Positions 44,200-53,399 of a stretch of 64,000 nt of DNA are shown here, piece after piece; position 1 is the first letter of the stretch, and every line of letters starts with the position of its first letter. A program made the position numbers and the translations under genes. Source of the stretch: a virus; the IMG/VR virus record IMGVR_UViG_3300032157_000001, positions 62,001-126,000 of that record. The stretch is one strand, 5' to 3'. The notes below the pieces were generated by a model, which saw only the letters and a list, made by a program, of their open reading frames with translations, did not search any database and was not told where the DNA came from.

Positions 44200-46014
44200 A
44201 TGACTAATTTTGGGCGTGGTGGGATCATTGTAAACAAATCAGTGTTTGTTGTTACCTGTACAAGGATAGCAAAAAGAGCTTGGTATAAGGTCGAGTTCGA
44301 AATGAACAACCAGCTTAATAAAAAGATCGAAGCCATCCAAAAAGATTTCAGAATGTTTAATGTTGACGACCATTGTTGGCATTTACACACCAAAGGTCTT
44401 TACGACATCATTAAATCCTACAAGCGATCTGAAAAAATTAGATTTGAGTTTGGCCTAATTGGTCGTCAAGAATTTTTAGCACAAATAAAAAAAATTGATG
44501 AACTTGAGATTGAGAAGGTAAACAAGGTTGAAGCTCTCAAACTAAAAAATGTCGATGCACTTTCTTTCAAAGAGGAACTTGAAAAGAACTACAAAAATTA
44601 TGAAAGTGAGTTGCTGACGTATATGAAACCGGGAACAAACTTTTATCCATACCAAATTGTTGCTGCATTATTTTTAAAGAGAGTCAAGTCTGCTCTTCTT
44701 TCAATGGAGATGGGTTTGGGTAAAACATTATGCTCAATAGCATATGCCGAAATGATGGGTTTTAGAAAAGTGTTTGTGATCACACCAAACAGCTTGAAAT
44801 TTAATTTTCAGGATGAGGTTATGAAATTCACGAATGGAAGCAGAACACACATCATAAATAATAAAGACAATAAGTACACACTAACCGAAGCCAAATACAT
44901 CATCGTAAATTACGATTACTTCAACTCAAGTAATTTTGAGAAAGTAACAAAAAAATATGAGAAACTCGATCTTGGATTTGTAGAGTGTGTGATTTGTGAT
45001 GAGAGCCATATGCTGAAGAATACCGACTCCAACACATACAAGAATTTCAAGCGTATTTTTAAATCGATACCGTGCAAAGTATTCTTATCAGGAACACCGG
45101 CACCAAACAGAGCTAAAGAACTATACACCGTCCTTAATCAAATTTCAAAATTAGACTTTCCAACCAAGAAGTTTTTTTATGAAACATATTGTGGTATGAT
45201 TCAAGATAAGGATGCTCGTGGTGGGTGGAAGTACGTTGAGGGTATGGCTAAATTGGAAGAACTTTTTCACAAAACAGCACCATACACATATCGCAAGCGC
45301 AAAATTGATGTGTTGAAAGACTTGCCAGATAAAATTTACAACAGAATACTGATTGAGATGACTGATGAGCAACAAGCAACCTACGACAAAATAGAAGAGG
45401 GTGTGGCAAATGAGATATTTTCAGATTCTGAAATGAGTGCAGTAAATATATTGACGATCATGTTGAGATTGAGACAATACACTTCTCTTCTAAAGATAGA
45501 ACCAGCATTTGAACTAATACAGCGTTTACTTGATGAAGGTGAGAAGTCTGTGGTGGTAGATATGTTTAAACCACCGCTCCTGAAGCTCCAAAGTAAACTC
45601 GGAGACATTGCAGTTCTTCATACGGGAGATCAGGATGTTGAAGAAAGAAATGTTGTTAAAAATGATTTTCAAAACCGAAATGGAAATGCAAAGGTGTTTT
45701 TGGCATCAATTGCAACAACAAAATATGGACTAACACTTACTGCAGCCAGCAAAATGTTCATGCTGGCATTACCGTTTAGTGTTGGTGAGTATGATCAGGT
45801 TGCTGATCGATTACATAGAATTGGACAGAAGGATACTGTATTCATTTATCCCCTCATCGTTAAGGGCAGTATTGATGAACATGTATTTAACATCATTGAG
45901 AAGAAAAGAGTTGAGATAAATAAAGTCATGGACAACGAAGACTATGTTTCAAACGTAGATGAAACAATTCTATCGGAGATATTGGCCATTCTTAAGAAAA
46001 AATATAAGAAGTAA
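44200..46014 (+). CDS. SNF2-family DNA helicase/translocase
   Basis: The 604-residue protein has the helicase motifs in order: MEMGLGKT (Walker A, near residue 169), DESH (motif II, near 266), LSGTPAP (motif III, near 296), and QVADRLHRIGQ (motif VI, near 532) followed by a conserved SIDEHVFNIIEKKR. The layout is that of SMARCAL1/SNF2-type enzymes; T4 UvsW and Dda are different families. The N-terminal 130 residues, with several Lys-Glu-rich helices, may bind DNA. It likely remodels forks or displaces proteins, and its partner on the transcript is the DNA polymerase. ATG 44200 follows a short AT-rich leader. Confidence 0.85.
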   Translation: MTNFGRGGIIVNKSVFVVTCTRIAKRAWYKVEFEMNNQLNKKIEAIQKDFRMFNVDDHCWHLHTKGLYDIIKSYKRSEKIRFEFGLIGRQEFLAQIKKIDELEIEKVNKVEALKLKNVDALSFKEELEKNYKNYESELLTYMKPGTNFYPYQIVAALFLKRVKSALLSMEMGLGKTLCSIAYAEMMGFRKVFVITPNSLKFNFQDEVMKFTNGSRTHIINNKDNKYTLTEAKYIIVNYDYFNSSNFEKVTKKYEKLDLGFVECVICDESHMLKNTDSNTYKNFKRIFKSIPCKVFLSGTPAPNRAKELYTVLNQISKLDFPTKKFFYETYCGMIQDKDARGGWKYVEGMAKLEELFHKTAPYTYRKRKIDVLKDLPDKIYNRILIEMTDEQQATYDKIEEGVANEIFSDSEMSAVNILTIMLRLRQYTSLLKIEPAFELIQRLLDEGEKSVVVDMFKPPLLKLQSKLGDIAVLHTGDQDVEERNVVKNDFQNRNGNAKVFLASIATTKYGLTLTAASKMFMLALPFSVGEYDQVADRLHRIGQKDTVFIYPLIVKGSIDEHVFNIIEKKRVEINKVMDNEDYVSNVDETILSEILAILKKKYKK

Positions 46015-46382
46015 TGACAGCATCATATTACAATGGATATGGTAAATTGAATGATATTTTTGAAAAGTATTTGATATACAATTTTGATGAAAAACTAGTC
46101 AACTATTTAATCGAAGAGTGTGGTAGTTTTTTACACTCAAAAAACATATCACCAAATATCATAAAACACTTTACTGTGGAATTTGAGATCAAAGGAGATA
46201 ATTCATATGTTGGACTCCGTGGCGGTAATCTGATGTCAACACTCTGGCTGATTGACGTGTATCCCACCAATCCTGAAAAATTTATTAAAGAAAACACGTG
46301 CGTATTTCAGGGAAAAAAGTATATTTACGATCCAAGGGATAAAACCCTAAAAATCAAGAAATATGCAACAGAGGGACACTGA
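46014..46382 (+). CDS. Unknown small protein between helicase and polymerase
   Basis: The 122-residue product begins MTASYYNGYGKLNDIFEKYL and is of mixed alpha/beta composition. Its start overlaps the helicase stop (TAATG) and its end overlaps the polymerase start by 20 bases, so all three genes are translationally coupled. No motif is recognised. It may be a polymerase accessory factor, given the conserved-looking overlap, but nothing in the sequence proves this. Confidence 0.5.
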   Translation: MTASYYNGYGKLNDIFEKYLIYNFDEKLVNYLIEECGSFLHSKNISPNIIKHFTVEFEIKGDNSYVGLRGGNLMSTLWLIDVYPTNPEKFIKENTCVFQGKKYIYDPRDKTLKIKKYATEGH

Positions 46383-49300
46383 AATTAAGCCAATTATTGA
46401 TGAAATTGGGTCGTTTTTGCAGGGTTATGGTGACTTAAATTACCTAGTCAATGTCGAAACAAACTATTACAACAATAAAGCAACGTGCATAATTCATGAG
46501 CCGGGGAAAGAGCCACAAGCAAAGACTGTAATATACACCCCGTTTCTATATCTTAAGAATTTAGAAAAAAACAACGTAGAACTCTTCGGTGGAGATAGAG
46601 AACATCGCAGACAAGCTGAAGCCAATCATGGTATAACATTCACCGAGTTAAATACAGGTAAAAATCCTCGCCTTGAGGACGGATTTACACTCAAGGTATC
46701 CAGTTCAAAGTCCTATAATTCAATTATCAATTTCTTGAAGGAAGGCGGAATTGATATGTGGGAAAAATATCAGTTGATGGAATATTCAAAGATTGAATAT
46801 CCCGTCAGACTTCCTCTTTGGTATACGAAAGAATATCATACCGGTATCGTTAAGCTTCTTAAGAAGAAGAAAAGACTTGAAGCTATCCGTGTACTAACAA
46901 ATGAGTGGATGAAAGAAACTGCCGTTGGGTTTCTTAAGAGCAGCATCATGTGGGCAACCACACTCTGTGATCATCTTACAAAACTTATTAACAACGACTA
47001 TAAGCACAAACATCTCTTTTATTCAATAAAAACTGACGAACAATTTTTTATATCAACCGGTAGTCGTTTATTCAAAGGTATTGAAAATTATGAAGACCTT
47101 CACAAGGTTGTATTCGATATTGAAACCTCCGGTTTGAAATACAACAGAGATCGCATATTCCAAATTGGTATTAGAGACAATAGAGGGTTTGAGGAAATTC
47201 TTGAAGTAAAGAAGGAGAATGACGATGAAGAAGAAAAGAGAATTATTGTCAGCTTCTTTAATGTTGTCAATCATCTTAAACCCGCAGTTATTGCTGGTTA
47301 TCACTCTGAAGAGTTTGACTTTCCATTCATACTTGGGAGGGCCGTTGAAGAATTGGGGATGGATATATCTCTGTTCAGAACTACGCTGAGTAGAATGACC
47401 TATGTTGATCAAAATGATAATCAAGAGAAGTATCGTCATAAAATCAAAAGAAAAGACAATAGTAGCGTTAAATTTGGTGGCTCAACCGAAAGATACACAG
47501 CAACACAAATGTGGGGTTACACAATCCTTGACATTCTACATGCGGTTAAAAGAACTTCTGCGGTAAATTCCGAAATAAAGAACAACAAATTAAAATACAT
47601 CTGTAAGTTTGAAAAGATAGCAAAACCAAATCGAATGTATGTCGATGGTGATGTTATTCATCAAACATGGCGTGATGATTTTATTCATATTGTAAATCCG
47701 GAGAACAACAACTACGAAGTTCTACCAGAAAAATTTCAAAACGATGCTCAAAAGCTATATCATCTTCAAAAACTTAAAGATGCTAATAGTCCAGATTATT
47801 TAAATTATAAAGCAAGATTGGGCGCAGAGGTTGACGTTGAAATTATGGAGTGGCTTCGTGAGAAAATGAAGACCTACACCAAAACCTTCAAATTGATCAA
47901 AGGGTCTGACATTGTCAGAAGATATTTGCTCGATGATTTGTGGGAAACTGAGAAGGTTGATGGTCTTTATAATCAAAGCTCGTTCCTCCTTGCTAAAATT
48001 GTTCCAACAACATACTCAAGAATTTGTACTATGGGTAATGCTGCGGTGTGGAACTTGATTATGACAACGTGGAGCTATGAGAATGGTATTGCAATACCAT
48101 GTCCAGACAAAGCAGATAAATTTTCTGGTGGGTTAGCACGATGTTTTCTTAAAGGTTATGTGGAGAACATCACCAAGATAGACTTCAAGTCGCTGTATCC
48201 GATGATACAGTTAACAAATGACATATTTCCAACTTTTGATATTACTGGTGTTATCAAGAAAATCTTGATGTACCTAACATCAACACGTAACGAATTTAAA
48301 TTCTTGGCTGGTGATGATTCGCCTCTTCCAAAAGAAGAAAGAAACCTTTATAAAGTAAAACAGTTGCCCATTAAGATTTTGAACAACTCTTTGTTTGGTG
48401 CGTTAGGGTCTGGTTTGGCATTTAACTGGTCTGATTTGCTTTGTGCTGCACGTATTACCTGTATTGGTCGTATACATTTGAGACAAATGATCACATGGTT
48501 CATGAAATATGGACTAGACCCAATTCTTGCTGTAACTGACGGTGTTAACTTCTCATATCCAACAGAAACTGCGTTTGACATAAATTTTGTTCCGTTCCCG
48601 GATGGAGTGATGAAACCAATCGATGAAGCTTGGATATATGAAGTAAACGGAAAGACTTATACGGGCATAAGAGCGTTGTCAGAAAAATTCAACACAGAAG
48701 AGATGGCACCCCCATTTATGGGTGTTGACATGGATGGTGTGTGGAGAAGTTCATTAACATTGTCGCGTATCAATTACGCCAATTTAACAAATGAAGATGT
48801 TGATAAAAAGACCGGTAAAGTAGTCCCGCCGAAAATTAAATTGACGGGAAACACAATCAAGTCTAAAACAATGTCTGAATATATTGAAGACTTCATTGAC
48901 GGTGGTCTCAAGCTGATCTTGAACGGTAAGGGTGAAGAGTTTGTAGAATACTACAATGAATACCTTAAGAAAATTTTCTACAAGCAAATACCACTCAAAA
49001 AAATTGCTTCGAAGAAAAAATACAAATCAACGATAAAGGAATATCTAAACAGAGGTAAAAACAAAAACGGACAGGCGAAGGGTAAGCAAGCGCACATGGA
49101 ATTGATCATCCAAGAGAGAAACTTTGCGGTAATTCGTGAATATGAGAAATTGTATGGTGTTGATGATTCAACATTGAAAGAAAAGTATGAAAAGGCAGGT
49201 CATTTGATTCCGTCTGAGCCTGAAGCAGACACATATCTTTACTATGTGAACATCGGAACAAAGAAGGGACAAGGTGATAGCTCGTTGATAGATGATGGTA

Positions 49301-50127
49301 ATGGTAATAAAATTCTCGCATCTCAATTGATCTCAATCGAAGATTTGGAACAGAATCCAAATATGACCGGTGACTATAACGTACCAAAATACGTTGAAGC
49401 ATTCAACAAAAGAGTTAGTACAATCATGGAGGGCTTCAGTCCAGAAGTTAGAAAAACAATTCTTATCAAAGACCCCGCAAAGAGAGAATATCTTGATGCT
49501 AAAGATTTGGTGTTGAAAAGCTTCCCGAATGATGATTATGATGAAGCGATGGTGCTGGAAGAAATGGAACTTCGTTTCTGGAACCGTACTGGCTATGACC
49601 CAACATTAATATGGAAAGGCTTTAGATTGCCGTCAGAAAACGCTCTTGAAAATTTAACAGAATATCAAGAGAAGATTGCTCTTTTAAATAAGAAATTGAA
49701 AGAAAACGGAAAGACACAGGTCGTTAAATCGGTCAATGATCGATATGAGTCTGGTGATTATGTGTTGATGAAAAATTTCTCATCATATGATCTGTATTAC
49801 TTTAATGGTGTCCATCTTGAATGGCGCAAAAAATTATTTGAAGAGGACTACACTATGAAGGAGCACGATTTTATCGATGTTGGCTTGTCCAAAGCAACAA
49901 TAGAGACCAAGAACGGATATGTGAAGAAATTCAAGGAACAATTCAAAATACCGTTTGAAACTAAATTATCTACGATACCTAGAGGTGTTGAAATTTTCGA
50001 AGAATTCTACGCTATGGAGTTGACTGCTGCGAAAAAGAAAAAGAAATTAACTGATGCAGAGGAAGCTGAAGCTTTGGAGGATTTGAAATTCCTTGATTCT
50101 GCGGGGACTGATATTATACGTGAGTAG
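46363..50127 (+). CDS. 43: DNA polymerase, family B (T4 gp43-like)
   Basis: The 1254-residue protein is larger than T4 gp43 (898). Exonuclease motifs: FDIETSG near residue 251, AGYHSEEFDFPFILGRA near 310 (the usual Asn is His), and YTILDILHA near 385. Polymerase motifs: A is DFKSLYP near 606, B is KILNNSLFGALGSG near 671, and C is LAVTDGVNFSYP near 723. In motif C the usual YGDTDS is replaced by VTDG, so the catalytic second Asp is kept but the first is Val. The C-terminal 450 residues, which include the thumb, are enlarged. The start overlaps the preceding gene. It would copy the phage genome with the gp32, helicase and recombinase proteins. Confidence 0.85.
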   Translation: MQQRDTEIKPIIDEIGSFLQGYGDLNYLVNVETNYYNNKATCIIHEPGKEPQAKTVIYTPFLYLKNLEKNNVELFGGDREHRRQAEANHGITFTELNTGKNPRLEDGFTLKVSSSKSYNSIINFLKEGGIDMWEKYQLMEYSKIEYPVRLPLWYTKEYHTGIVKLLKKKKRLEAIRVLTNEWMKETAVGFLKSSIMWATTLCDHLTKLINNDYKHKHLFYSIKTDEQFFISTGSRLFKGIENYEDLHKVVFDIETSGLKYNRDRIFQIGIRDNRGFEEILEVKKENDDEEEKRIIVSFFNVVNHLKPAVIAGYHSEEFDFPFILGRAVEELGMDISLFRTTLSRMTYVDQNDNQEKYRHKIKRKDNSSVKFGGSTERYTATQMWGYTILDILHAVKRTSAVNSEIKNNKLKYICKFEKIAKPNRMYVDGDVIHQTWRDDFIHIVNPENNNYEVLPEKFQNDAQKLYHLQKLKDANSPDYLNYKARLGAEVDVEIMEWLREKMKTYTKTFKLIKGSDIVRRYLLDDLWETEKVDGLYNQSSFLLAKIVPTTYSRICTMGNAAVWNLIMTTWSYENGIAIPCPDKADKFSGGLARCFLKGYVENITKIDFKSLYPMIQLTNDIFPTFDITGVIKKILMYLTSTRNEFKFLAGDDSPLPKEERNLYKVKQLPIKILNNSLFGALGSGLAFNWSDLLCAARITCIGRIHLRQMITWFMKYGLDPILAVTDGVNFSYPTETAFDINFVPFPDGVMKPIDEAWIYEVNGKTYTGIRALSEKFNTEEMAPPFMGVDMDGVWRSSLTLSRINYANLTNEDVDKKTGKVVPPKIKLTGNTIKSKTMSEYIEDFIDGGLKLILNGKGEEFVEYYNEYLKKIFYKQIPLKKIASKKKYKSTIKEYLNRGKNKNGQAKGKQAHMELIIQERNFAVIREYEKLYGVDDSTLKEKYEKAGHLIPSEPEADTYLYYVNIGTKKGQGDSSLIDDGNGNKILASQLISIEDLEQNPNMTGDYNVPKYVEAFNKRVSTIMEGFSPEVRKTILIKDPAKREYLDAKDLVLKSFPNDDYDEAMVLEEMELRFWNRTGYDPTLIWKGFRLPSENALENLTEYQEKIALLNKKLKENGKTQVVKSVNDRYESGDYVLMKNFSSYDLYYFNGVHLEWRKKLFEEDYTMKEHDFIDVGLSKATIETKNGYVKKFKEQFKIPFETKLSTIPRGVEIFEEFYAMELTAAKKKKKLTDAEEAEALEDLKFLDSAGTDIIRE

Positions 50128-50234
50128 TGTTCTGTTCATTTTTCTAACCTGTTCACGGTTCAGTGAACACGCTCAAATAGTGAACGTGGGAGATATAAAT
50201 CACATACAATTAAGTATTTATATCTAAAAACACT
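50128..50234 (+). promoter_or_regulatory. Intergenic region with GTTCAC/GTGAAC repeats and start motif copy 8
   Basis: CTGTTCA occurs at 50132 and 50149, and GTGAAC at 50163 and 50180. GTTCAC (50151-50156) and GTGAAC (50163-50168) form a perfect 6-bp inverted repeat with a 6-base loop. GTATTTATA follows at 50214-50222, 12 bases before the next start. The inverted repeat could be an operator or RNA hairpin. Confidence 0.4.
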
Positions 50235-50807
50235 ATGAAAAAGCGTGAGATATACGAAGTTTTGGATTCTGATGGCAATTTAATAGGTGCCGATGACAAA
50301 CCAGCCAATAATCCTAATGAAATTGGTGCGGACGGAACTACCGACCATAATGCAGCTATCGGACACCAACATTTTGCTCATGACTTCCTAGGTCGCTTTG
50401 GTTTTTATATGTTCAATGAGGGTGAGGGTGAAAATACCTCTTCAACCGAGGATGCAATTTCCACAATTGCAAAAGAAGCATATAACTATTTTGTCAATAA
50501 TGGTGACAATCCAACACCGTTTGAATCAATTGAAATTGGGATGCAGGAATATTACTATGACTTTGCAAAAAAGATCATAGGGTTGTTAAGCACAAAACCT
50601 GAAGCCGCTCCGCTTGATACAACACTTAGTGAATCTGAATTATCTAAAATGATCGAAGATGTTGTCACAAGTAAAATTGACAAATCACTTACGAGCAAGA
50701 AAGATAACGACATCCTTGATTCAAAAGTTAAGGATAAATTAAAATCCCTAATCAATAACATGTCCGACAGAGACAAGGGTGAATTAATTAAGCATTTAAA
50801 ACAATAA
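50235..50807 (+). CDS. Unknown acidic protein, 190 residues
   Basis: The product begins MKKREIYEVLDSDGNLIGAD. The N-terminal half is acidic and Asn-rich, around GHQHFAHDFLGRFGFYMFNE. The C-terminal 75 residues form a likely coiled coil (SESELSKMIEDVVTSKIDKS onward). No enzyme motif is seen. It opens the transcription unit that includes the Nudix gene, whose start lies 6 bases after this stop. It may be a virion or assembly protein, but there is no direct evidence. Confidence 0.5.
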   Translation: MKKREIYEVLDSDGNLIGADDKPANNPNEIGADGTTDHNAAIGHQHFAHDFLGRFGFYMFNEGEGENTSSTEDAISTIAKEAYNYFVNNGDNPTPFESIEIGMQEYYYDFAKKIIGLLSTKPEAAPLDTTLSESELSKMIEDVVTSKIDKSLTSKKDNDILDSKVKDKLKSLINNMSDRDKGELIKHLKQ

Positions 50808-50813
50808 TGGGTA

Positions 50814-51626
50814 ATGAATTCACAATTGTATGACAAGTCCTACAGAATTCCTCAACATATAATTGAAAGAGTTAGAGCAAAACTCTCAACAGTGAATGGT
50901 GGCGGCAACGGTGTTAAACGAGGTAAATTTATCGTTAACAACGGGCTGGCAACATACTCAATGTTGAAGAGACTTAAGAACTTCTTTGACTATTGCAATC
51001 CCGCTATTCAAAAAGATGAGTATGAATTGGCCGGTGGAAGAGATATGCAGAGCTTTGTTGAAAGAACCCTTGGTGCAGATAGAAATCTGGTTAAAACAAG
51101 AAAACAAACAACAGCTAACTTTATGCCCCAAGTTGACAACAGAACACTATATGCACAAGGTGGTGGTGTTAATTTACAAGTCAATGAAGAGTTTGAAGGA
51201 TTGATGAAAAATGGACTTGCTGTTATTTTCACAAGAGGTGATGGGCCTGAGAAGGTTTTATTGCTTAAGCGTTGTGATAGTCTTGCATGGTGTCCATCTA
51301 AATGGGCATTAGTTGGTGGCCGAGTTGAAGATGGGGAAACACCTAAAGATGCTGCAATTAGAGAAGTGTTCGAAGAAACGGGTTTACAGATAAACGAATT
51401 TATCGGTGATTTTGTTGTAAGAACAACGGGTGATCATATTGAATACGTTTTTGTTACTACAATAGAGGGTCAGCCAGAAATTACTTTAAGTCCGGAGAAT
51501 GTGGAATACGGATGGTTCGAAACCAACGAAATCCAACAACTAGATAAATCTGACCATCTTGATGATTTTATAGCACTTGCCAAACAGAAACTAATTGTGT
51601 GGGATGTGGATAACGATACTCAATAA
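50814..51626 (+). CDS. Nudix hydrolase fused to an unknown N-terminal domain
   Basis: The 270-residue protein has a C-terminal Nudix domain from about residue 138. The Nudix box is complete: G-RVEDG-E-TPKDAAI-REVFEETGL, with all catalytic Glu residues. The first 137 residues form a separate domain (YRIPQHIIERVRAKLSTV, then KQTTANFMPQVDNRTLYAQ) that I do not recognise; a virion or assembly type is possible. Nudix enzymes cleave nucleoside diphosphates linked to other moieties, including ADP-ribose and capped RNA 5' ends. The nearby ADP-ribosyltransferase-like gene makes ADP-ribose chemistry an attractive guess. Substrate not determined. Confidence 0.72.
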   Translation: MNSQLYDKSYRIPQHIIERVRAKLSTVNGGGNGVKRGKFIVNNGLATYSMLKRLKNFFDYCNPAIQKDEYELAGGRDMQSFVERTLGADRNLVKTRKQTTANFMPQVDNRTLYAQGGGVNLQVNEEFEGLMKNGLAVIFTRGDGPEKVLLLKRCDSLAWCPSKWALVGGRVEDGETPKDAAIREVFEETGLQINEFIGDFVVRTTGDHIEYVFVTTIEGQPEITLSPENVEYGWFETNEIQQLDKSDHLDDFIALAKQKLIVWDVDNDTQ

Positions 51627-51630
51627 CTGA

Positions 51631-51639
51631 GTATTTATG
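51631..51639 (+). promoter_or_regulatory. GTATTTAT start motif, copy 9
   Basis: GTATTTATG overlaps the right arm of a 6-bp hairpin, TACTCA/TGAGTA (51617-51633), which spans the stop codon of the Nudix gene. ATG 51679 is 40 bases further on. Confidence 0.4.
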
Positions 51640-51678
51640 TTGATAACGCTAATAATTTGATTTATAATAATTAAAAAG

Positions 51679-51942
51679 ATGCCAGTAATTAATGGAAAAA
51701 ACGTGACTCTTCTTGAGTATAGTGCTCAGTTCAGAACCGAAGAGATCGCTAGAAACAAATACACCAAAAATAATGAGTTTGGTTCGTCACATCCTGATGC
51801 CATCGCTGATGGTGATGATTTGGGTAAGAATGAAAATAATGGTGTTATTGGTAGCCGTACAGACATTTCAAAGAGAAATGAGCTTCAAAGTAAAAATCTC
51901 TACACTATCAATAATCCGTATGATGGAAGTAAGGTTGAATAA
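51679..51942 (+). CDS. Small hydrophilic protein, 87 residues
   Basis: The product begins MPVINGKNVTLLEYSAQFRT and is polar and Asn/Asp-rich without clear secondary structure apart from a helix near residues 10-28. Its stop overlaps the next start (TAATGG). A role in virion assembly is suggested only by position. Confidence 0.5.
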   Translation: MPVINGKNVTLLEYSAQFRTEEIARNKYTKNNEFGSSHPDAIADGDDLGKNENNGVIGSRTDISKRNELQSKNLYTINNPYDGSKVE

Positions 51943-52604
51943 TGGAGGAACCACAGGTTATTGGTAGCAACGACATCAAAACACAGATTCGAAACCTAAA
52001 AAGGTTGGATGAGTTTGTGAGTAGAAATACTGTTGCCGATGCAATCCAAAACAAAGATGTGGTTTTCATTTATTATTCCGGAGATGAAACAATAAACAGA
52101 GGGTATCGTACCATCGAGCCTTTTCTGTTAGGGGTTTCGACCGCAGGTAACGTTGTGTTGAGAGCTTGGCAACAAGCGGGAGCAACCGATACTGGTAATG
52201 CCCCACAAAGACCAAATGATGAAATACCCGGATGGAGGCTTTTTCGTCTTGATGGTATTACATCGATGGCTAAAACTCTTAGAAAGTTTGAAGCCAATAG
52301 ACCAAAGTACAACCCTCAAGATAAGCAGATGACACAAATCATCGTGGCTGTTCAACCCAAATCCTCAGAACCAGTTCAACCTACTGGTGGTACAAAACCA
52401 GATACCTACCAAGGTATGACCAATGATAAGAGTTGGTTCAAAAATCAAGTTGACAAATTCAGATCAACATTGTTTGGAAAGAAACAGGTTGCTCCTGATC
52501 AAAATATGGCCGCATCAAAAAACTGGCTCGGTCAGCAGAAGAGAGATTTTGAGAATAAGCTAAAGACACAACAACAAAACACAAATCAAGATGGAAGGAT
52601 TTAA
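51942..52604 (+). CDS. WYL-like domain protein
   Basis: The 220-residue protein has a small beta-barrel region at residues about 40-125: VVFIYYSGDETINRGYRTIE, then PFLLGVSTAGNVVLRAWQQA, then GWRLFRLDGITSM. This resembles the WYL domain, an SH3-like barrel that binds nucleic acid or nucleotide ligands in bacterial regulators. The C-terminal 80 residues are Lys/Gln-rich and disordered. The next gene overlaps by 14 bases. It could be a regulator or a structural protein. Confidence 0.5.
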   Translation: MEEPQVIGSNDIKTQIRNLKRLDEFVSRNTVADAIQNKDVVFIYYSGDETINRGYRTIEPFLLGVSTAGNVVLRAWQQAGATDTGNAPQRPNDEIPGWRLFRLDGITSMAKTLRKFEANRPKYNPQDKQMTQIIVAVQPKSSEPVQPTGGTKPDTYQGMTNDKSWFKNQVDKFRSTLFGKKQVAPDQNMAASKNWLGQQKRDFENKLKTQQQNTNQDGRI

Positions 52605-53334
52605 CATTGAAAGCATAAAAAAGGAGATTGACGAAAGAAGATCAAAGCAGCAAATTACTGAACAAACTACCGGTACTGGTAGAATGGGTGCTCCTAGAGA
52701 CAGCAAGAAATTTCTTGTTGACTTACTTAATTCTGTAAACAACAATGGAGCACCAACTCCCGCAGTACAGGCATTGAGACAAGTAACAGAAATTACTGAT
52801 CAAAGATTAGGTGTACCAACAACTGCAGGTAAGACTCCGCAACCGGGGTTAACACAACCGACATACAACAACACTCCGGTACAAAATTATACTCACCAAC
52901 CACAACAAATGATTAATGAGGGTGGTGAACGTACTGATTCATATTTTGATCAACAAATGCAAAGAGGTTATGACATGTTACGTAACAGAGCGGGTGGACA
53001 AACACCACAACCAAATGCCGGTCTTTCTCAGGTATTGACTGAATACAACAATGCGCCATTCGTCGGAACCCCTCAAAATGGAAATATGGGTGTTAATGCT
53101 GGTGCATTAAACGAGCATATCGCAAGAACCATGAATGAGATGACTAATAGCAGCAATTTCGTTAATTTGGTAAGTGAAGCATATAAGAATATGATCAATG
53201 AAATGTATACCAAAGAGAAGATCGAAACCGCATTGGTTGAAATCATCCAGAGTGATACTTTCAAGAAAATCATGAAGAAGAACATCGTTGATACCCTTTT
53301 GGAAATTCAAAATAGAAACAAACCAAAGGTTTAA
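52591..53334 (+). CDS. Unknown Gln/Asn/Pro-rich protein, scaffold-like
   Basis: The 247-residue protein starts with a helical segment (MEGFNIESIKKEIDERRSKQ), has a long Pro/Gln/Asn/Thr-rich centre (residues 70-165), and ends in about 75 residues of helices (HIARTMNEMTNSSNFVNLVS onward). This helical-disordered-helical design resembles scaffold or prohead proteins, but it is not specific. It overlaps the WYL-like gene and precedes the polyvalent protein. Confidence 0.5.
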   Translation: MEGFNIESIKKEIDERRSKQQITEQTTGTGRMGAPRDSKKFLVDLLNSVNNNGAPTPAVQALRQVTEITDQRLGVPTTAGKTPQPGLTQPTYNNTPVQNYTHQPQQMINEGGERTDSYFDQQMQRGYDMLRNRAGGQTPQPNAGLSQVLTEYNNAPFVGTPQNGNMGVNAGALNEHIARTMNEMTNSSNFVNLVSEAYKNMINEMYTKEKIETALVEIIQSDTFKKIMKKNIVDTLLEIQNRNKPKV

Positions 53335-53352
53335 TATTTCAACAACATAAAA

Positions 53353-53361
53353 GTATTTATA
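53353..53361 (+). promoter_or_regulatory. GTATTTAT start motif, copy 10
   Basis: GTATTTATA lies 19 bases after the preceding stop. A terminator-like hairpin follows it and precedes the start codon at 53400, which would place that hairpin in the leader. Confidence 0.4.
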
Positions 53362-53370
53362 TTACGGAAA

Positions 53371-53391
53371 TCCCACCAAAAGTGGGTTTTT
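53371..53391 (+). terminator. Terminator-like hairpin in the leader of the polyvalent gene
   Basis: CCCAC (53372-53376) and GTGGG (53382-53386) pair around CAAAA, followed by TTTTTCTTTT. The 5-bp stem is short. If GTATTTATA at 53353 is a promoter, this would be a leader attenuator; otherwise it simply ends the previous transcript. A GTG-started longer frame beginning at 53382 would overlap it and is rejected. Confidence 0.6.
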
Positions 53392-53399
53392 CTTTTATA

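Noticed and set aside
53382-53399. GTG start for the polyvalent protein
   Set aside because: It falls in the right arm of a terminator-like hairpin; ATG 53400 is the better start.
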